DNA of 25,535 nt from JAISFI01 sp031552425 (GTDB lineage: Bacteria; Bacteroidota; Bacteroidia; Bacteroidales; Azobacteroidaceae): contig JAVBMM010000148.1 in NCBI GenBank assembly GCA_031552425.1, positions 1-25,535 on the forward strand, written 5' to 3'. The position numbers were made by a program, and so were the translations under genes. Position 1 is the stretch's first letter, and every line of letters starts with the position of its first letter. The notes below the pieces were generated by a model, which saw nothing but the letters and a program-made list of their open reading frames with translations, was not told where the DNA came from and searched no databases. This document shows, one piece after another, positions 1 to 7,927 of this stretch.

Positions 1-673
1 CTCCATTTCCTTGCAAATCCAGGATAAGACTTTTCATCCCTGCCTTCTCTAATTTTTTGAACGCCTCTACAAACTCATCATGTGTAGTTCCAGCGAACCG
101 GGAAATATTAATATACCCCACTGAATCGTTTGCCATGTAAGCAGCTTCCAGACTATAAATAGGAATTTTATCCCGGATAATTTTAAATTCTATCAATTTA
201 GATTCTCCCTGGCGAAGGACTTTTACTCTTACTTCCGTTCCTTTCCGTCCCTTCAAACGCTTCATGATATCGGTATTTTTCATTTTTACTCCGGCAATCA
301 GCGTATCATTTACCATAATAATGCGGTCTCCGGCAATTAAACCTACCTTTTGTGAAGGGCCTCCGGCAATTACCTGAACAACATACAAAGTGTCGGTAAG
401 CATATTAAACTGTATACCAATACCTTCAAAATTTCCCTGTAAAGGTTCATTCATTTCTTTCACTTCATCTTTATTCATGTAGTTGGAATGTGGATCCAAT
501 TCGGCCAACAAAGCTATAATGGCATCTTCCGTCACTTTTTCACCATCAACTTTATCTACATAATAATTATTGATAGCAAAAATCACCCATTGTAGTTTTT
601 CCATAGACTTTTGTCCGACAGAAAAAAAGACAACACAAAAAGATATAACTATAGACAGAATTATTTTTTTCAT
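1..673 (-). CDS. S41 family C-terminal processing peptidase (partial, N-terminal 224 residues)
   Basis: This reading frame starts at an ATG at 671-673 and runs off the left edge, so only the N-terminal part is present. Translation gives a signal peptide of about 20 residues (lysines, then a hydrophobic stretch ending SVGQ). A helical segment with LDPHSNYM follows, which is typical of CtpA/Prc-like proteases. A PDZ domain (about residues 80-165, with FEGIGIQF and GLIAGDRIIMVND) comes next. The last part, with VGYINISRF, begins the S41 catalytic domain. The catalytic Ser/Lys lie outside the window. Family members cleave C-terminal regions of periplasmic proteins. The start overlaps the coaD stop in an ATGA, which suggests translational coupling. 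It is the last visible gene of the operon starting near 4577. The family call is firm; the substrate is unknown. Confidence 0.9.
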   Translation of the reverse strand, partial: MKKIILSIVISFCVVFFSVGQKSMEKLQWVIFAINNYYVDKVDGEKVTEDAIIALLAELDPHSNYMNKDEVKEMNEPLQGNFEGIGIQFNMLTDTLYVVQVIAGGPSQKVGLIAGDRIIMVNDTLIAGVKMKNTDIMKRLKGRKGTEVRVKVLRQGESKLIEFKIIRDKIPIYSLEAAYMANDSVGYINISRFAGTTHDEFVEAFKKLEKAGMKSLILDLQGNG

Positions 674-1128
674 CTGATTTTTATTTTAACAGGAACATAC
701 TTACTCACATCCTTTCCAAAAGAAAGAAGTTCCCTTACAATTGAAGAACTAACATGTGCATATTCCGGTTCTGTAAACAATATAAAAGTGTCAATGCCTG
801 ATATTTGACGGTTGACATCAGCAATGTTTTTTTCGTATTCAAAATCATTGATTGATCGTATTCCACGAAGAATAAATTTCGCTCCGATTTCTTTGGCAAA
901 ATCAACAGTCAGGTTTTCATAAGAAGAGACACTGATTCTCGAATCACCGGCAAATAATTCCGAAATCATACTAATACGTTCTTCTAAAGAAAAGAAGGTT
1001 TTTTTATTTTTGTTAACTCCTATGGCGATGACAATTTCGTCTACAAGATCTAAAGCTCTTGTAATTATCGACATGTGACCGATAGTTATCGGATCAAATG
1101 TACCGGGGAATATCGCTATTTTTTTCAT
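670..1128 (-). CDS. coaD: Phosphopantetheine adenylyltransferase
   Basis: This enzyme transfers AMP from ATP to 4'-phosphopantetheine, giving dephospho-CoA, the penultimate step of coenzyme A synthesis in the cytoplasm. The 152-residue length fits the family (about 160). The nucleotidyltransferase signature is complete at the N terminus: FPGTFDPITIGH, with Thr10 and His18 in the T/HxGH positions. A C-terminal HVSSSIVREL matches the ISSTxxR motif. RGIRSINDFEYE is the usual substrate-binding segment. The start ATG at 1126-1128 overlaps the stop of the upstream lipoprotein gene (ATGA). Its own stop overlaps the start of the S41 peptidase in the same way, so all three are probably translated from one message. 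Confidence 0.97.
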   Translation of the reverse strand: MKKIAIFPGTFDPITIGHMSIITRALDLVDEIVIAIGVNKNKKTFFSLEERISMISELFAGDSRISVSSYENLTVDFAKEIGAKFILRGIRSINDFEYEKNIADVNRQISGIDTFILFTEPEYAHVSSSIVRELLSFGKDVSKYVPVKIKIR

Positions 1129-1559
1129 TTGTATTTAATAAAAGTCGCTTTTAGCGTCTGAAGCGAATTTGCTGTATGAGTAGTTGTTGAAATTTTAGTA
1201 TATCCACCACTCTCTTTTTTCTGTATGTCTTCGGTAGTTTGTACGGAAGGATTTACATGAGTAACTTCAACTCCTCCAAGAATAATCGCATCCGCTCCTT
1301 TTTGTTTAGCTATTTTTTCAATTTCTTCCTGAGCTTTTTGAATACTGGAGAAACTTTGGGGAGTAGCATCAATATAACCCATTGATTCATAATTTCTCGG
1401 AATATCTTTCCAATCTACAAATACATCAACATTATTCGTTGGTGCATATGATTTTCCAATATAACTGGTGGTTACTCCACAAGAAGAAAGGGTAACCATG
1501 GATGTTACCAAAAGAAACATAATCAGGCAAAAAGATAAAAATAGTTTTAGGGTTTTCAT
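1125..1559 (-). CDS. Small putative lipoprotein of unknown function
   Basis: The frame is open from 1592, but I prefer the ATG at 1557-1559 because it places a lipoprotein signal peptide directly at the N terminus. That peptide has MKTLK, then a hydrophobic core, then a lipobox LSSC with Cys27 as the acylated residue. The upstream ATG would also overlap the parE coding end. The mature part, about 118 residues, has no domain I recognise. It contains a YESMGYIDA segment, a short helix of Lys/Glu/Ala, and KGADAIILGGVEV, followed by a Ser/Thr-rich tail. This general layout is seen in small envelope lipoproteins, but I assign no function. No acidic run follows the Cys, so there is no sign of a surface-export signal. 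It sits between parE and coaD in the operon. Confidence 0.75.
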   Translation of the reverse strand: MKTLKLFLSFCLIMFLLVTSMVTLSSCGVTTSYIGKSYAPTNNVDVFVDWKDIPRNYESMGYIDATPQSFSSIQKAQEEIEKIAKQKGADAIILGGVEVTHVNPSVQTTEDIQKKESGGYTKISTTTHTANSLQTLKATFIKYK

Positions 1560-1584
1560 TCCTTCATTGTTTATAATATGATTG

Positions 1585-3438
1585 CTATACATCTTCTTCT
1601 ACAACGAGATTACCAATAATAAAGTTCTGCCGTTCCATGGTATTTTTTCCCATATAAAACTCCAACATTTCTTTTACGGCATCTTGTTTTTTCATTGTTA
1701 CAGGATCAAGACGCAGATCTTTTCCAATAAAATTTTTGAATTCACCGGGCGATATTTCACCTAATCCTTTGAAACGTGTAATTTCCGGATTTGGGCCTAA
1801 TTTTTTAATGGCATCGATACGTTCTTCCTCAGAATAACAATATGTAGTTTCTTTTTTGTTCCTAACCCGGAATAGTGGTGTTTGTAAAATAAACACATGG
1901 TTATTTTTAATCAAATCTGGGAAAAACTGTAAAAAGAAAGTAATAATTAAGAGACGGATATGCATTCCATCTACATCAGCATCGGTTGCAATAATTACCT
2001 TATTATAACGCAATCCTTCCAATCCATCTTCAATATTCAAGGCAGCTTGTAACAAGTTGAACTCTTCGTTTTCGTAAACTATTTTTTTAGTCAATCCAAA
2101 AGTATTCAAGGGTTTTCCCCTTAAACTAAACACCGCTTGATAATTTGGGTCACGGCTTTGGGTAATAGAGCCACTGGCGGAATCTCCCTCTGTAATAAAA
2201 ATACAAGTATTATCGAGATCATCTCCCTTCACATCAGAGTAATGTAAGCGGCAATCTCTTAATTTTTTATTGTGTAAGTTCGCTTTTTTAGCCCGTTCCC
2301 TTGCCAATTTAGTAACTCCTGCAATAGCCTTTCTTTCTTTTTCCGAATCCAATATCTTTTTCAACATGATATCAGAAGTTTCAGGATGTTTATGCAAGAA
2401 ATTATCTAATTCCTTTTTAATGAAATCACCAATAAATTTGAGAACAGAAATTCCATTGGGAGACATTTCTTTAGAACCTAACTTGGTTTTTGTTTGTGAT
2501 TCAAAGACTGGTTCCTCTACTTTTATACTGATTGCAGCAACCAATCCGCTACGGATATCGGCATAGTCAAAATTTTTGTTGTAATATTCTTTAATAACAC
2601 GAGAAGTCGCTTCTCTGAAAGCTGATTGATGAGTTCCTCCCTGTGTGGTGTGTTGCCCATTCACAAAAGAATAATATTCTTCTCCGTATTGATTGGCATG
2701 AGTAATCGCAATTTCAATGTCATCACCTTGTAAATGAATGATCGGATACAAAGGCTCTGTTGTCATGTTTTCGTTCAATAAATCTTCCAATCCATTTTTG
2801 GAGAAAAATTTCTTCCCGTTATACATGAGCGTCAAACCGGAATTTAAGAATACATAGTTTTTAAGTAATGCTTCTACATATTCATCTTTGTATAGATATT
2901 CCTTGAAAATTTCTTCATCCGGAATGAAATTCACCAATGTTCCATTAGGCTCTTTCGTAAATTCTACAGGTGGATTTTCAACAACTTTAGCCCGGCTATA
3001 TTCTACACTTTTAGTTTCTCCGTCGCGAAAACTTTGTACCAACATGTAGGAAGACAAAGCATTCACTGCTTTAATCCCTACTCCATTTAATCCTACAGAT
3101 TTTTTAAAGGCTTTAGAATCATATTTTCCGCCAGTATTCATTTTAGAAGAAGCATCCACCACTTTTCCCAAAGGAATTCCCCGTCCATAGTCACGGATAG
3201 TAACCACTCCCTGATCAATCGTCACCTCTATTACTTTTCCATAGCCCATCATATATTCATCCATGGAATTATCAAGTACTTCTTTTAAGAGGACATATAT
3301 ACCATCATCAGCATAAGTTCCATCACCCAACTTACCGATATACATTCCCGGCCTGCGGCGAATATGTTCCCACCAATCGAGGGTTTTAATATCATCATCT
3401 ACATACCCTACTTCTTGTATCTCTTTTAAGTCTTCCAT
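1585..3438 (-). CDS. parE: DNA topoisomerase IV subunit B (GyrB/ParE family ATPase)
   Basis: This is the ATPase subunit of a type IIA topoisomerase, which decatenates daughter chromosomes together with ParC. The GHKL ATPase is visible: RRRPGMYIG, LKEVLDNSMDE (Glu53 as likely catalytic base, Asn57 for Mg), DYGRGIP and GLNGVGIKAVNALS. The transducer region follows, with SFVNGQHTTQGGTH. The TOPRIM domain has TEGDSASGS (Glu417, Asp419), RGKPLNT and DADVDGMHIRLL (Asp486, 488, 490). It ends with RFKGLGE and the usual C-terminal segment. The 617-residue length fits Bacteroidota ParE rather than a longer GyrB. A GyrB identity is the main alternative, since the two are paralogues. Only 8 bases separate it from the GNAT-like gene upstream, and the lipoprotein gene follows closely. 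Confidence 0.92.
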   Translation of the reverse strand: MEDLKEIQEVGYVDDDIKTLDWWEHIRRRPGMYIGKLGDGTYADDGIYVLLKEVLDNSMDEYMMGYGKVIEVTIDQGVVTIRDYGRGIPLGKVVDASSKMNTGGKYDSKAFKKSVGLNGVGIKAVNALSSYMLVQSFRDGETKSVEYSRAKVVENPPVEFTKEPNGTLVNFIPDEEIFKEYLYKDEYVEALLKNYVFLNSGLTLMYNGKKFFSKNGLEDLLNENMTTEPLYPIIHLQGDDIEIAITHANQYGEEYYSFVNGQHTTQGGTHQSAFREATSRVIKEYYNKNFDYADIRSGLVAAISIKVEEPVFESQTKTKLGSKEMSPNGISVLKFIGDFIKKELDNFLHKHPETSDIMLKKILDSEKERKAIAGVTKLARERAKKANLHNKKLRDCRLHYSDVKGDDLDNTCIFITEGDSASGSITQSRDPNYQAVFSLRGKPLNTFGLTKKIVYENEEFNLLQAALNIEDGLEGLRYNKVIIATDADVDGMHIRLLIITFFLQFFPDLIKNNHVFILQTPLFRVRNKKETTYCYSEEERIDAIKKLGPNPEITRFKGLGEISPGEFKNFIGKDLRLDPVTMKKQDAVKEMLEFYMGKNTMERQNFIIGNLVVEEDV

Positions 3439-3446
3439 TTACTTAA

Positions 3447-4577
3447 TCACAACTGCTTAATATATGCTCTTCTTTTTTTATGATATGCCACATCAAAATA
3501 TTCCCAAAGCGATTGCACTTTATCATTGAGTTCAAGTTCGGGATTACTCTCGCAATACTCTACTCCTAGCTTGTTCAATGCGGTAATCATATCTCCTAAA
3601 ACAACGGCATTTATCCCTTTATTCTGATATTCCGGATCAACACCGATCATCATCATATCTGCTACTTTAACAGTTTTTCCATACAATGATTTCAGCAATT
3701 GAATAAAACCGAAAGGAAAAAGATTTCCTCCCGCTTTTTTCAACGCTCCGGATAAATTGGGGATACAAATAGCCAATCCTATTACTTCATCGTCCTGTTC
3801 CTTTATGACCATAGATATCAAATCCAAACGAAGCATCGGAATATACATTTTAATATAAAAATCAATTTGCTTGTCGCTTAGTGGAGCATAAGCATACAAA
3901 GGAGCATAAGCTCTATTCCAAAGGTTAAAAAGTTTCCGTGCATACGGCCATATGTCTTTAGTTTTGCGAAATTTTACGACTTTCAATCCATATTTTTTCT
4001 TGACAATCTCAGCTATACGAAAATGTTTTTCCGGTATTTGGGAAGGAACGGTAACTTTTAATTCATTCCAATCCTGATCTTTCACAAACCCTAATCTTTC
4101 AATTTGTTTTTGGTAATAGGGGTAACTATAAGAAGTAGCCATTGTCGACACTTGATCAAAACCTTCAACTAACAAACCTTCATGATCCAAATCCGTAAAC
4201 CCAAGAGGCCCATGTATTGCTGTCATTCCTTTACTCTTCGCCCATTCTTCTACCGCATGAAAAAGTTTATTGACTACCTGTTCATCATCAATAAAATCTA
4301 CAAATCCGAAACGAACATGCTGTTGTTTCCAAACTTCATTGGCTTTATGGTTAATTATTCCGGCAATACGTCCGACAATTTTCTCTCCTTCATAAGCCAG
4401 AAAATATTTTGCTTCACAAAATTCAAAGGCTGGATTCTTTTCTTTACTAAGAGTAATTAATTCATCGGCAATTAATCCGGGAACATGATAAGGACAATCT
4501 TTGTACAATTCTATATTAAACTTGACAAACGATTTTAATTCGCTTTTGGAATTGATTTCTTTTATTTTTATCTCCAT
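3447..4577 (-). CDS. GNAT-like N-acetyltransferase family protein
   Basis: This is a 376-residue cytoplasmic protein without signal or membrane segments. The first half has GNAT features: KYFLAYEGEKIVGRIAGIIN resembles strands 2-4, followed by HVRFGFVDFIDDEQVV and a GPLGFTDLDHEGLLVEGF segment. The C-terminal half repeats the theme with ADMMMIGVDPEYQNKGINAVV, a version of the acetyl-CoA pyrophosphate loop, and ends YCESNPELELNDKVQSLWEYF. It resembles the broad family that includes E. coli YghO, often annotated only as N-acetyltransferase. The acceptor is unknown. It is the promoter-proximal gene of the operon: a -7 box lies at 4614-4621 and parE begins 8 bases after its stop. The fold is likely; the function is not assigned. 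Confidence 0.75.
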   Translation of the reverse strand: MEIKIKEINSKSELKSFVKFNIELYKDCPYHVPGLIADELITLSKEKNPAFEFCEAKYFLAYEGEKIVGRIAGIINHKANEVWKQQHVRFGFVDFIDDEQVVNKLFHAVEEWAKSKGMTAIHGPLGFTDLDHEGLLVEGFDQVSTMATSYSYPYYQKQIERLGFVKDQDWNELKVTVPSQIPEKHFRIAEIVKKKYGLKVVKFRKTKDIWPYARKLFNLWNRAYAPLYAYAPLSDKQIDFYIKMYIPMLRLDLISMVIKEQDDEVIGLAICIPNLSGALKKAGGNLFPFGFIQLLKSLYGKTVKVADMMMIGVDPEYQNKGINAVVLGDMITALNKLGVEYCESNPELELNDKVQSLWEYFDVAYHKKRRAYIKQL

Positions 4578-4613
4578 TGATCCAGCAAGATATTAGATGA
4601 TTTTTAAGATTTG

Positions 4614-4621
4614 CAAAGATA
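4614..4621 (-). promoter_or_regulatory. Bacteroidota -7 box for the GNAT-like/parE/coaD operon
   Basis: On the minus strand the bases read TATCTTTG, matching the TAnnTTTG consensus for the primary sigma factor of Bacteroidota. It lies 36 bases upstream of the operon's first start codon, leaving a short leader. No convincing TTTG at the ideal distance is seen; the nearest TTG (4646-4648) is about 24 bases away. Another TAnnTTTG box faces the opposite way at 4700-4707. Confidence 0.6.
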
Positions 4622-4699
4622 AAGAAAATTTTTCAGTCTATAAATCAAAAAATCATGGTTCCGGAATTTATCAATACCCGTAATCCCAAAGAAAAATCT

Positions 4700-4707
4700 T
4701 ACCTTTG
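4700..4707 (+). promoter_or_regulatory. Bacteroidota -7 box for rnr-nadC
   Basis: The sequence TACCTTTG matches TAnnTTTG exactly and lies 53 bases before the rnr start codon. No clear -33 TTTG is seen. The same box, TACCTTTG, is found upstream of ychF (23773-23780). Confidence 0.6.
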
Positions 4708-4760
4708 CCAAACCCCGGAAAACAACAACGAATTTCCAACACAATTTTATTAATTTCCCG

Positions 4761-6899
4761 ATGAGTAAGAAAAACGAAAAAAAACCTGCGAAACAGTTGA
4801 AAAAGCAAGACCTGATCAATCGGGTAGTTTCTATTTTCAACCGCTGTCCGAAAGAAAGCATGAATTATAAACAAGTCAGTGCAGAAATCGGAGCGACTTC
4901 TCAAGCCAATAAACTAATGGTTTCCCAAATTTTAATGATGCTTGCAGAAGACGATTTTTTAAAAGAAACCGGCCACGGAAAATATAAATTAAATGGACTG
5001 GGAGTTATCGCAGAAGGGCGTTTTGAAAGGCGTCAAAGCGGGAAAAACCGTTTTATTCCTGATGAAGAAGGGACTTCTCCCATTTTTGTTGCAGAAAGGA
5101 ATTCTGCTCGTGCCATGAACGGAGACCGGGTACGGGTACAATTGCTCGCCAAACGTAAAGGCCGTCAACCAGAAGCTGAAGTATTGGAAATATTGGAACG
5201 GGTTGAACATGTTTTCGTCGGAACCATTGAAGTAGGTTCCAACTTTGCTTTTTTAGTAACCGACAATAAATTGTTGGCAAATGATATTTTTATTCCCAAA
5301 GAAAATCTAAAAGGTGCCAAAAACGGTCAAAAAGTAGTTGCAAAAATACTTTCCTGGCCAGATAGAGCTAAAAATCCGACAGGAAAAATAATTGACATTT
5401 TGGGAGATGCCGGAGAAAACACAACAGAAATGCATGCTATCCTTGCAGAATTCGGATTGCCTTACAAATATCCGGAAAATGTGGAAAATGCAGCAAACGA
5501 AATTTCCGATAAAATTCTGGAAGAGGAAATAAAAAAACGGGAAGATTTTAGAGACATTCCTACCTTTACTATCGATCCGAAAGATGCGAAAGATTTTGAT
5601 GATGCTTTGTCCATCAGAAAAAAAGGAAACGGAACCTGGGAAATCGGTGTACACATTGCCGATGTTACACATTACGTTCAACCGGGAGGTATCATTGACA
5701 AAGAAGCGGAAAATCGTGCTACATCCATTTATTTGGTCGACAGGACAATTCCCATGTTACCGGAAAGGCTTTGCAATGAATTATGTTCTTTGCGCCCAAA
5801 TGAAGATAAATTGTGTTTTTCCGTCATTTTCGAAATGACAGAAACAGGAAATATCAAACAGTCACGCATTACCAAAACAATTATCCGGTCAGTCCGTAGA
5901 TTTGCTTATGAAGAAGCACAATCTGTAATTGAGACCGGAGAAGGAGATTTTAAAGAGGAAATACTCACTTTGGATCATTTGGCAAAAATCTTGCGGAAAA
6001 AAAGATTTGAAAATGGAGCCATTAATTTCGACAGGTATGAAGTTAAATTTGAATTAGACGAAAAAGGGAGACCTATCAGTGTATATTTCAAAGAATCGAA
6101 AGATTCGAACAAACTGATCGAAGAATTCATGTTACTTGCTAACAAATCGGTGGCCGAATGCATCGGAAAAACATCCAAAAAGAAAACATTTGTTTACCGG
6201 ATACACGACCTTCCCGACCCGGAAAAGTTGGATAATTTTGCAACTTTTATCCGCCGTTTCGGATATAAATTGAAAACAACAGGAACTAAAATGGATGTTT
6301 CCAAAGGGATCAACCATCTGCTGGATGACGTTCAAGGGAAACGGGAGCAAAATCTGATTGAGACAATTGCCGTCCGGTCGATGGCAAAAGCAGTATATTC
6401 AACGCATAATGTAGGACATTACGGATTGGCATTTGATTATTACACGCATTTTACATCCCCTATCCGGCGATATCCGGATATGATGGTACACCGTTTACTG
6501 GAAAAATATCTTTCCGGAGGGAAATCTGTCTCTGAACAAAAATATGAAGATTTATGTAAACACTGTTCCGGAATGGAACAAACAGCAGCAAATGCAGAAA
6601 GAGCTTCTATTAAATACAAACAGGTGGAATTCATGTCTGACAAAACCGGAATGATTTTCGACGGGGTTATTTCCGGAGTAACAGAATGGGGTTTATATGT
6701 AGAATTAAATGAAAATAAATGCGAAGGAATGGTTCCTATCCGAGATTTAGATGACGATTATTACGACTTCGATGATAAAAATTATTGTTTAATCGGCAGA
6801 AGAAATAAACATCAATACAGGTTAGGAGATCCTATCACTATTAAAGTGGTCAAAGCTAATCTGGAAAGGAAACAACTTGATTTCGCGTTGGTAGACTGA
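4761..6899 (+). CDS. rnr: Ribonuclease R
   Basis: This is a processive 3'-to-5' exoribonuclease of the RNB (RNase II) superfamily that degrades structured RNA and takes part in rRNA and tmRNA-linked quality control. An N-terminal Lys-rich tail is followed by a winged-helix-like segment (residues about 15-75), then cold-shock/OB domains (about 80-225). The catalytic RNB domain follows, with DPKDAKDFDDA: Asp272, Asp278, Asp280 and Asp281 are the metal-binding cluster. HFTSPIRRYPDMMVHRL is the second RNB signature. A C-terminal S1 domain begins near residue 632 (GVISGVTEWGLYVEL). The 712-residue length is usual for Bacteroidota. The ATG at 4761 agrees with the domain boundary and promoter. nadC follows after 27 bases and is probably cotranscribed. 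Confidence 0.96.
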   Translation: MSKKNEKKPAKQLKKQDLINRVVSIFNRCPKESMNYKQVSAEIGATSQANKLMVSQILMMLAEDDFLKETGHGKYKLNGLGVIAEGRFERRQSGKNRFIPDEEGTSPIFVAERNSARAMNGDRVRVQLLAKRKGRQPEAEVLEILERVEHVFVGTIEVGSNFAFLVTDNKLLANDIFIPKENLKGAKNGQKVVAKILSWPDRAKNPTGKIIDILGDAGENTTEMHAILAEFGLPYKYPENVENAANEISDKILEEEIKKREDFRDIPTFTIDPKDAKDFDDALSIRKKGNGTWEIGVHIADVTHYVQPGGIIDKEAENRATSIYLVDRTIPMLPERLCNELCSLRPNEDKLCFSVIFEMTETGNIKQSRITKTIIRSVRRFAYEEAQSVIETGEGDFKEEILTLDHLAKILRKKRFENGAINFDRYEVKFELDEKGRPISVYFKESKDSNKLIEEFMLLANKSVAECIGKTSKKKTFVYRIHDLPDPEKLDNFATFIRRFGYKLKTTGTKMDVSKGINHLLDDVQGKREQNLIETIAVRSMAKAVYSTHNVGHYGLAFDYYTHFTSPIRRYPDMMVHRLLEKYLSGGKSVSEQKYEDLCKHCSGMEQTAANAERASIKYKQVEFMSDKTGMIFDGVISGVTEWGLYVELNENKCEGMVPIRDLDDDYYDFDDKNYCLIGRRNKHQYRLGDPITIKVVKANLERKQLDFALVD

Positions 6900-6926
6900 A
6901 CCCATTTTTTAATTATCATCATTTTT

Positions 6927-7766
6927 ATGCAATCATTAATTGACGACCTTATCCGTCTCGCTTTTGCCGAAGATATCGGCGATGGAGACCATACTACATT
7001 AAGTAGCGTTCCCTCTAGTGCAAAGGGGAAAGTGCAACTTATCATCAAAGAAAACGGAGTATTGGCAGGTGTTGACATTGCCAAACAAATATTCCATTTT
7101 TTTGATAAAGATTTGAAAATTGAAGTTTTTATTCCGGATGGTACAGAAGTCAAAACAGGAGATATTGCTTTTACTGTCGAAGGAAGGGTACAATCTCTGC
7201 TACAAACAGAACGCTTAGTCTTGAATGTCATGCAACGGATGAGCGGAATAGCTACCACTACTCGTAAATACGTTAATGAATTAAAAGGCACCAAAACACG
7301 TGTACTAGATACAAGGAAAACAACTCCCGGCATGCGTATGTTAGAAAAAGCAGCCGTTAAAATAGGTGGAGGCGTCAACCACAGAATTGGTCTTTTTGAT
7401 ATGATTTTATTAAAAGACAACCATGTAGATTTTGCCGGAGGAATATCCAATGCCATCCAGAGCGCACAACAATATTGTAAAAACCACAATAAGAAACTAA
7501 AAATCGAAATCGAAGTGCGAAACTTTGATGAATTACAAGAAGCATTGAATACAGGAGGAATAGATCGAATCATGTTAGATAATTTCTCCATTGAAAACAC
7601 AAAAAAAGCAGTCCAAATAATCAATGGAAAATACGAAATAGAGTCATCCGGAGGTATTACTTTCAATAATTTGAAAGATTATGCTGAATGTGGTGTAGAT
7701 TATATTTCAGTAGGAGCTTTAACCCATTCGGTAAAAAGTCTTGACATGAGCCTGAAGGCTTGTTAA
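6927..7766 (+). CDS. nadC: Nicotinate-nucleotide pyrophosphorylase (quinolinate phosphoribosyltransferase)
   Basis: This enzyme converts quinolinate and PRPP to nicotinate mononucleotide, CO2 and pyrophosphate in de novo NAD synthesis. The 279-residue length is normal. Visible family motifs are EDIGDGDHTT near the N terminus, LNVMQRMSGIAT, LDTRKTTPGMR (Arg130, Lys131), GGGVNHRIGLFDMILLKDNH (His152, Arg153, Lys163, His166; quinolinate and phosphate binding), EIEVRNFDE, RIMLDNFS and ESSGGI (phosphate-binding end of the barrel). The start is the ATG at 6927. No terminator is seen after its stop. The gene is downstream of rnr on the same strand, but the two have no obvious functional link. Confidence 0.97.
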   Translation: MQSLIDDLIRLAFAEDIGDGDHTTLSSVPSSAKGKVQLIIKENGVLAGVDIAKQIFHFFDKDLKIEVFIPDGTEVKTGDIAFTVEGRVQSLLQTERLVLNVMQRMSGIATTTRKYVNELKGTKTRVLDTRKTTPGMRMLEKAAVKIGGGVNHRIGLFDMILLKDNHVDFAGGISNAIQSAQQYCKNHNKKLKIEIEVRNFDELQEALNTGGIDRIMLDNFSIENTKKAVQIINGKYEIESSGGITFNNLKDYAECGVDYISVGALTHSVKSLDMSLKAC

Positions 7767-7818
7767 TTTTTATCCTTTATAAAGAAGAATAGTAATATCT
7801 GGTCTCGGCTTTTATTAC

Positions 7819-7826
7819 TACATTTG
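7819..7826 (+). promoter_or_regulatory. Candidate -7 box for leuS
   Basis: TACATTTG matches TAnnTTTG and lies 101 bases before the leuS start. Transcription from here would give a leader of roughly 90-95 bases that contains the whole palindrome at 7842-7908. No -33 TTTG is evident, so this is a single-element match. Confidence 0.45.
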
Positions 7827-7841
7827 CAAGTTCAAAATGAT

Positions 7842-7908
7842 GGAGAACTGAAAATTGAGAATGAATTTGTTACAAAATAAGCAATTCATTCTCAATCCTC
7901 AATTCTCC
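7842..7908 (+). repeat. Long imperfect palindrome with heptad repeats in the leuS leader
   Basis: Two 26-base arms (7842-7867 and 7883-7908) pair at 23 of 26 positions around a 15-base loop. The inner 14 bases (ATTGAGAATGAATT against its exact complement) pair perfectly. No U-tract follows, so it is not an intrinsic terminator. The right arm carries heptad units that continue to the gene: CTCAATC, CTCAATT, CTCCTCT, CTCAATT in one phase from 7891 to 7918, followed by TAATAAGAT and the leuS ATG. The word AGAATGAATTTGTTA (7858-7872) recurs inverted at 19242-19256, inside another palindrome. This suggests a dispersed repeat family or a conserved leader structure. Confidence 0.75.
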
Positions 7909-7927
7909 TCTCTCAATTTAATAAGAT

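Noticed and set aside
6812..7666. Long open frame of 284 codons on the minus strand opposite rnr and nadC
   Set aside because: It lies almost wholly antisense to nadC, whose protein is complete and well conserved. The antisense translation is Ser/Pro-rich with no recognisable domain, as expected for a shadow frame.
7819..7927. leuS leader as a T-box riboswitch
   Set aside because: I see no T-box consensus, specifier loop or terminator/antiterminator pair; the palindrome lacks a T-tract. T-boxes are also not expected in this phylum.
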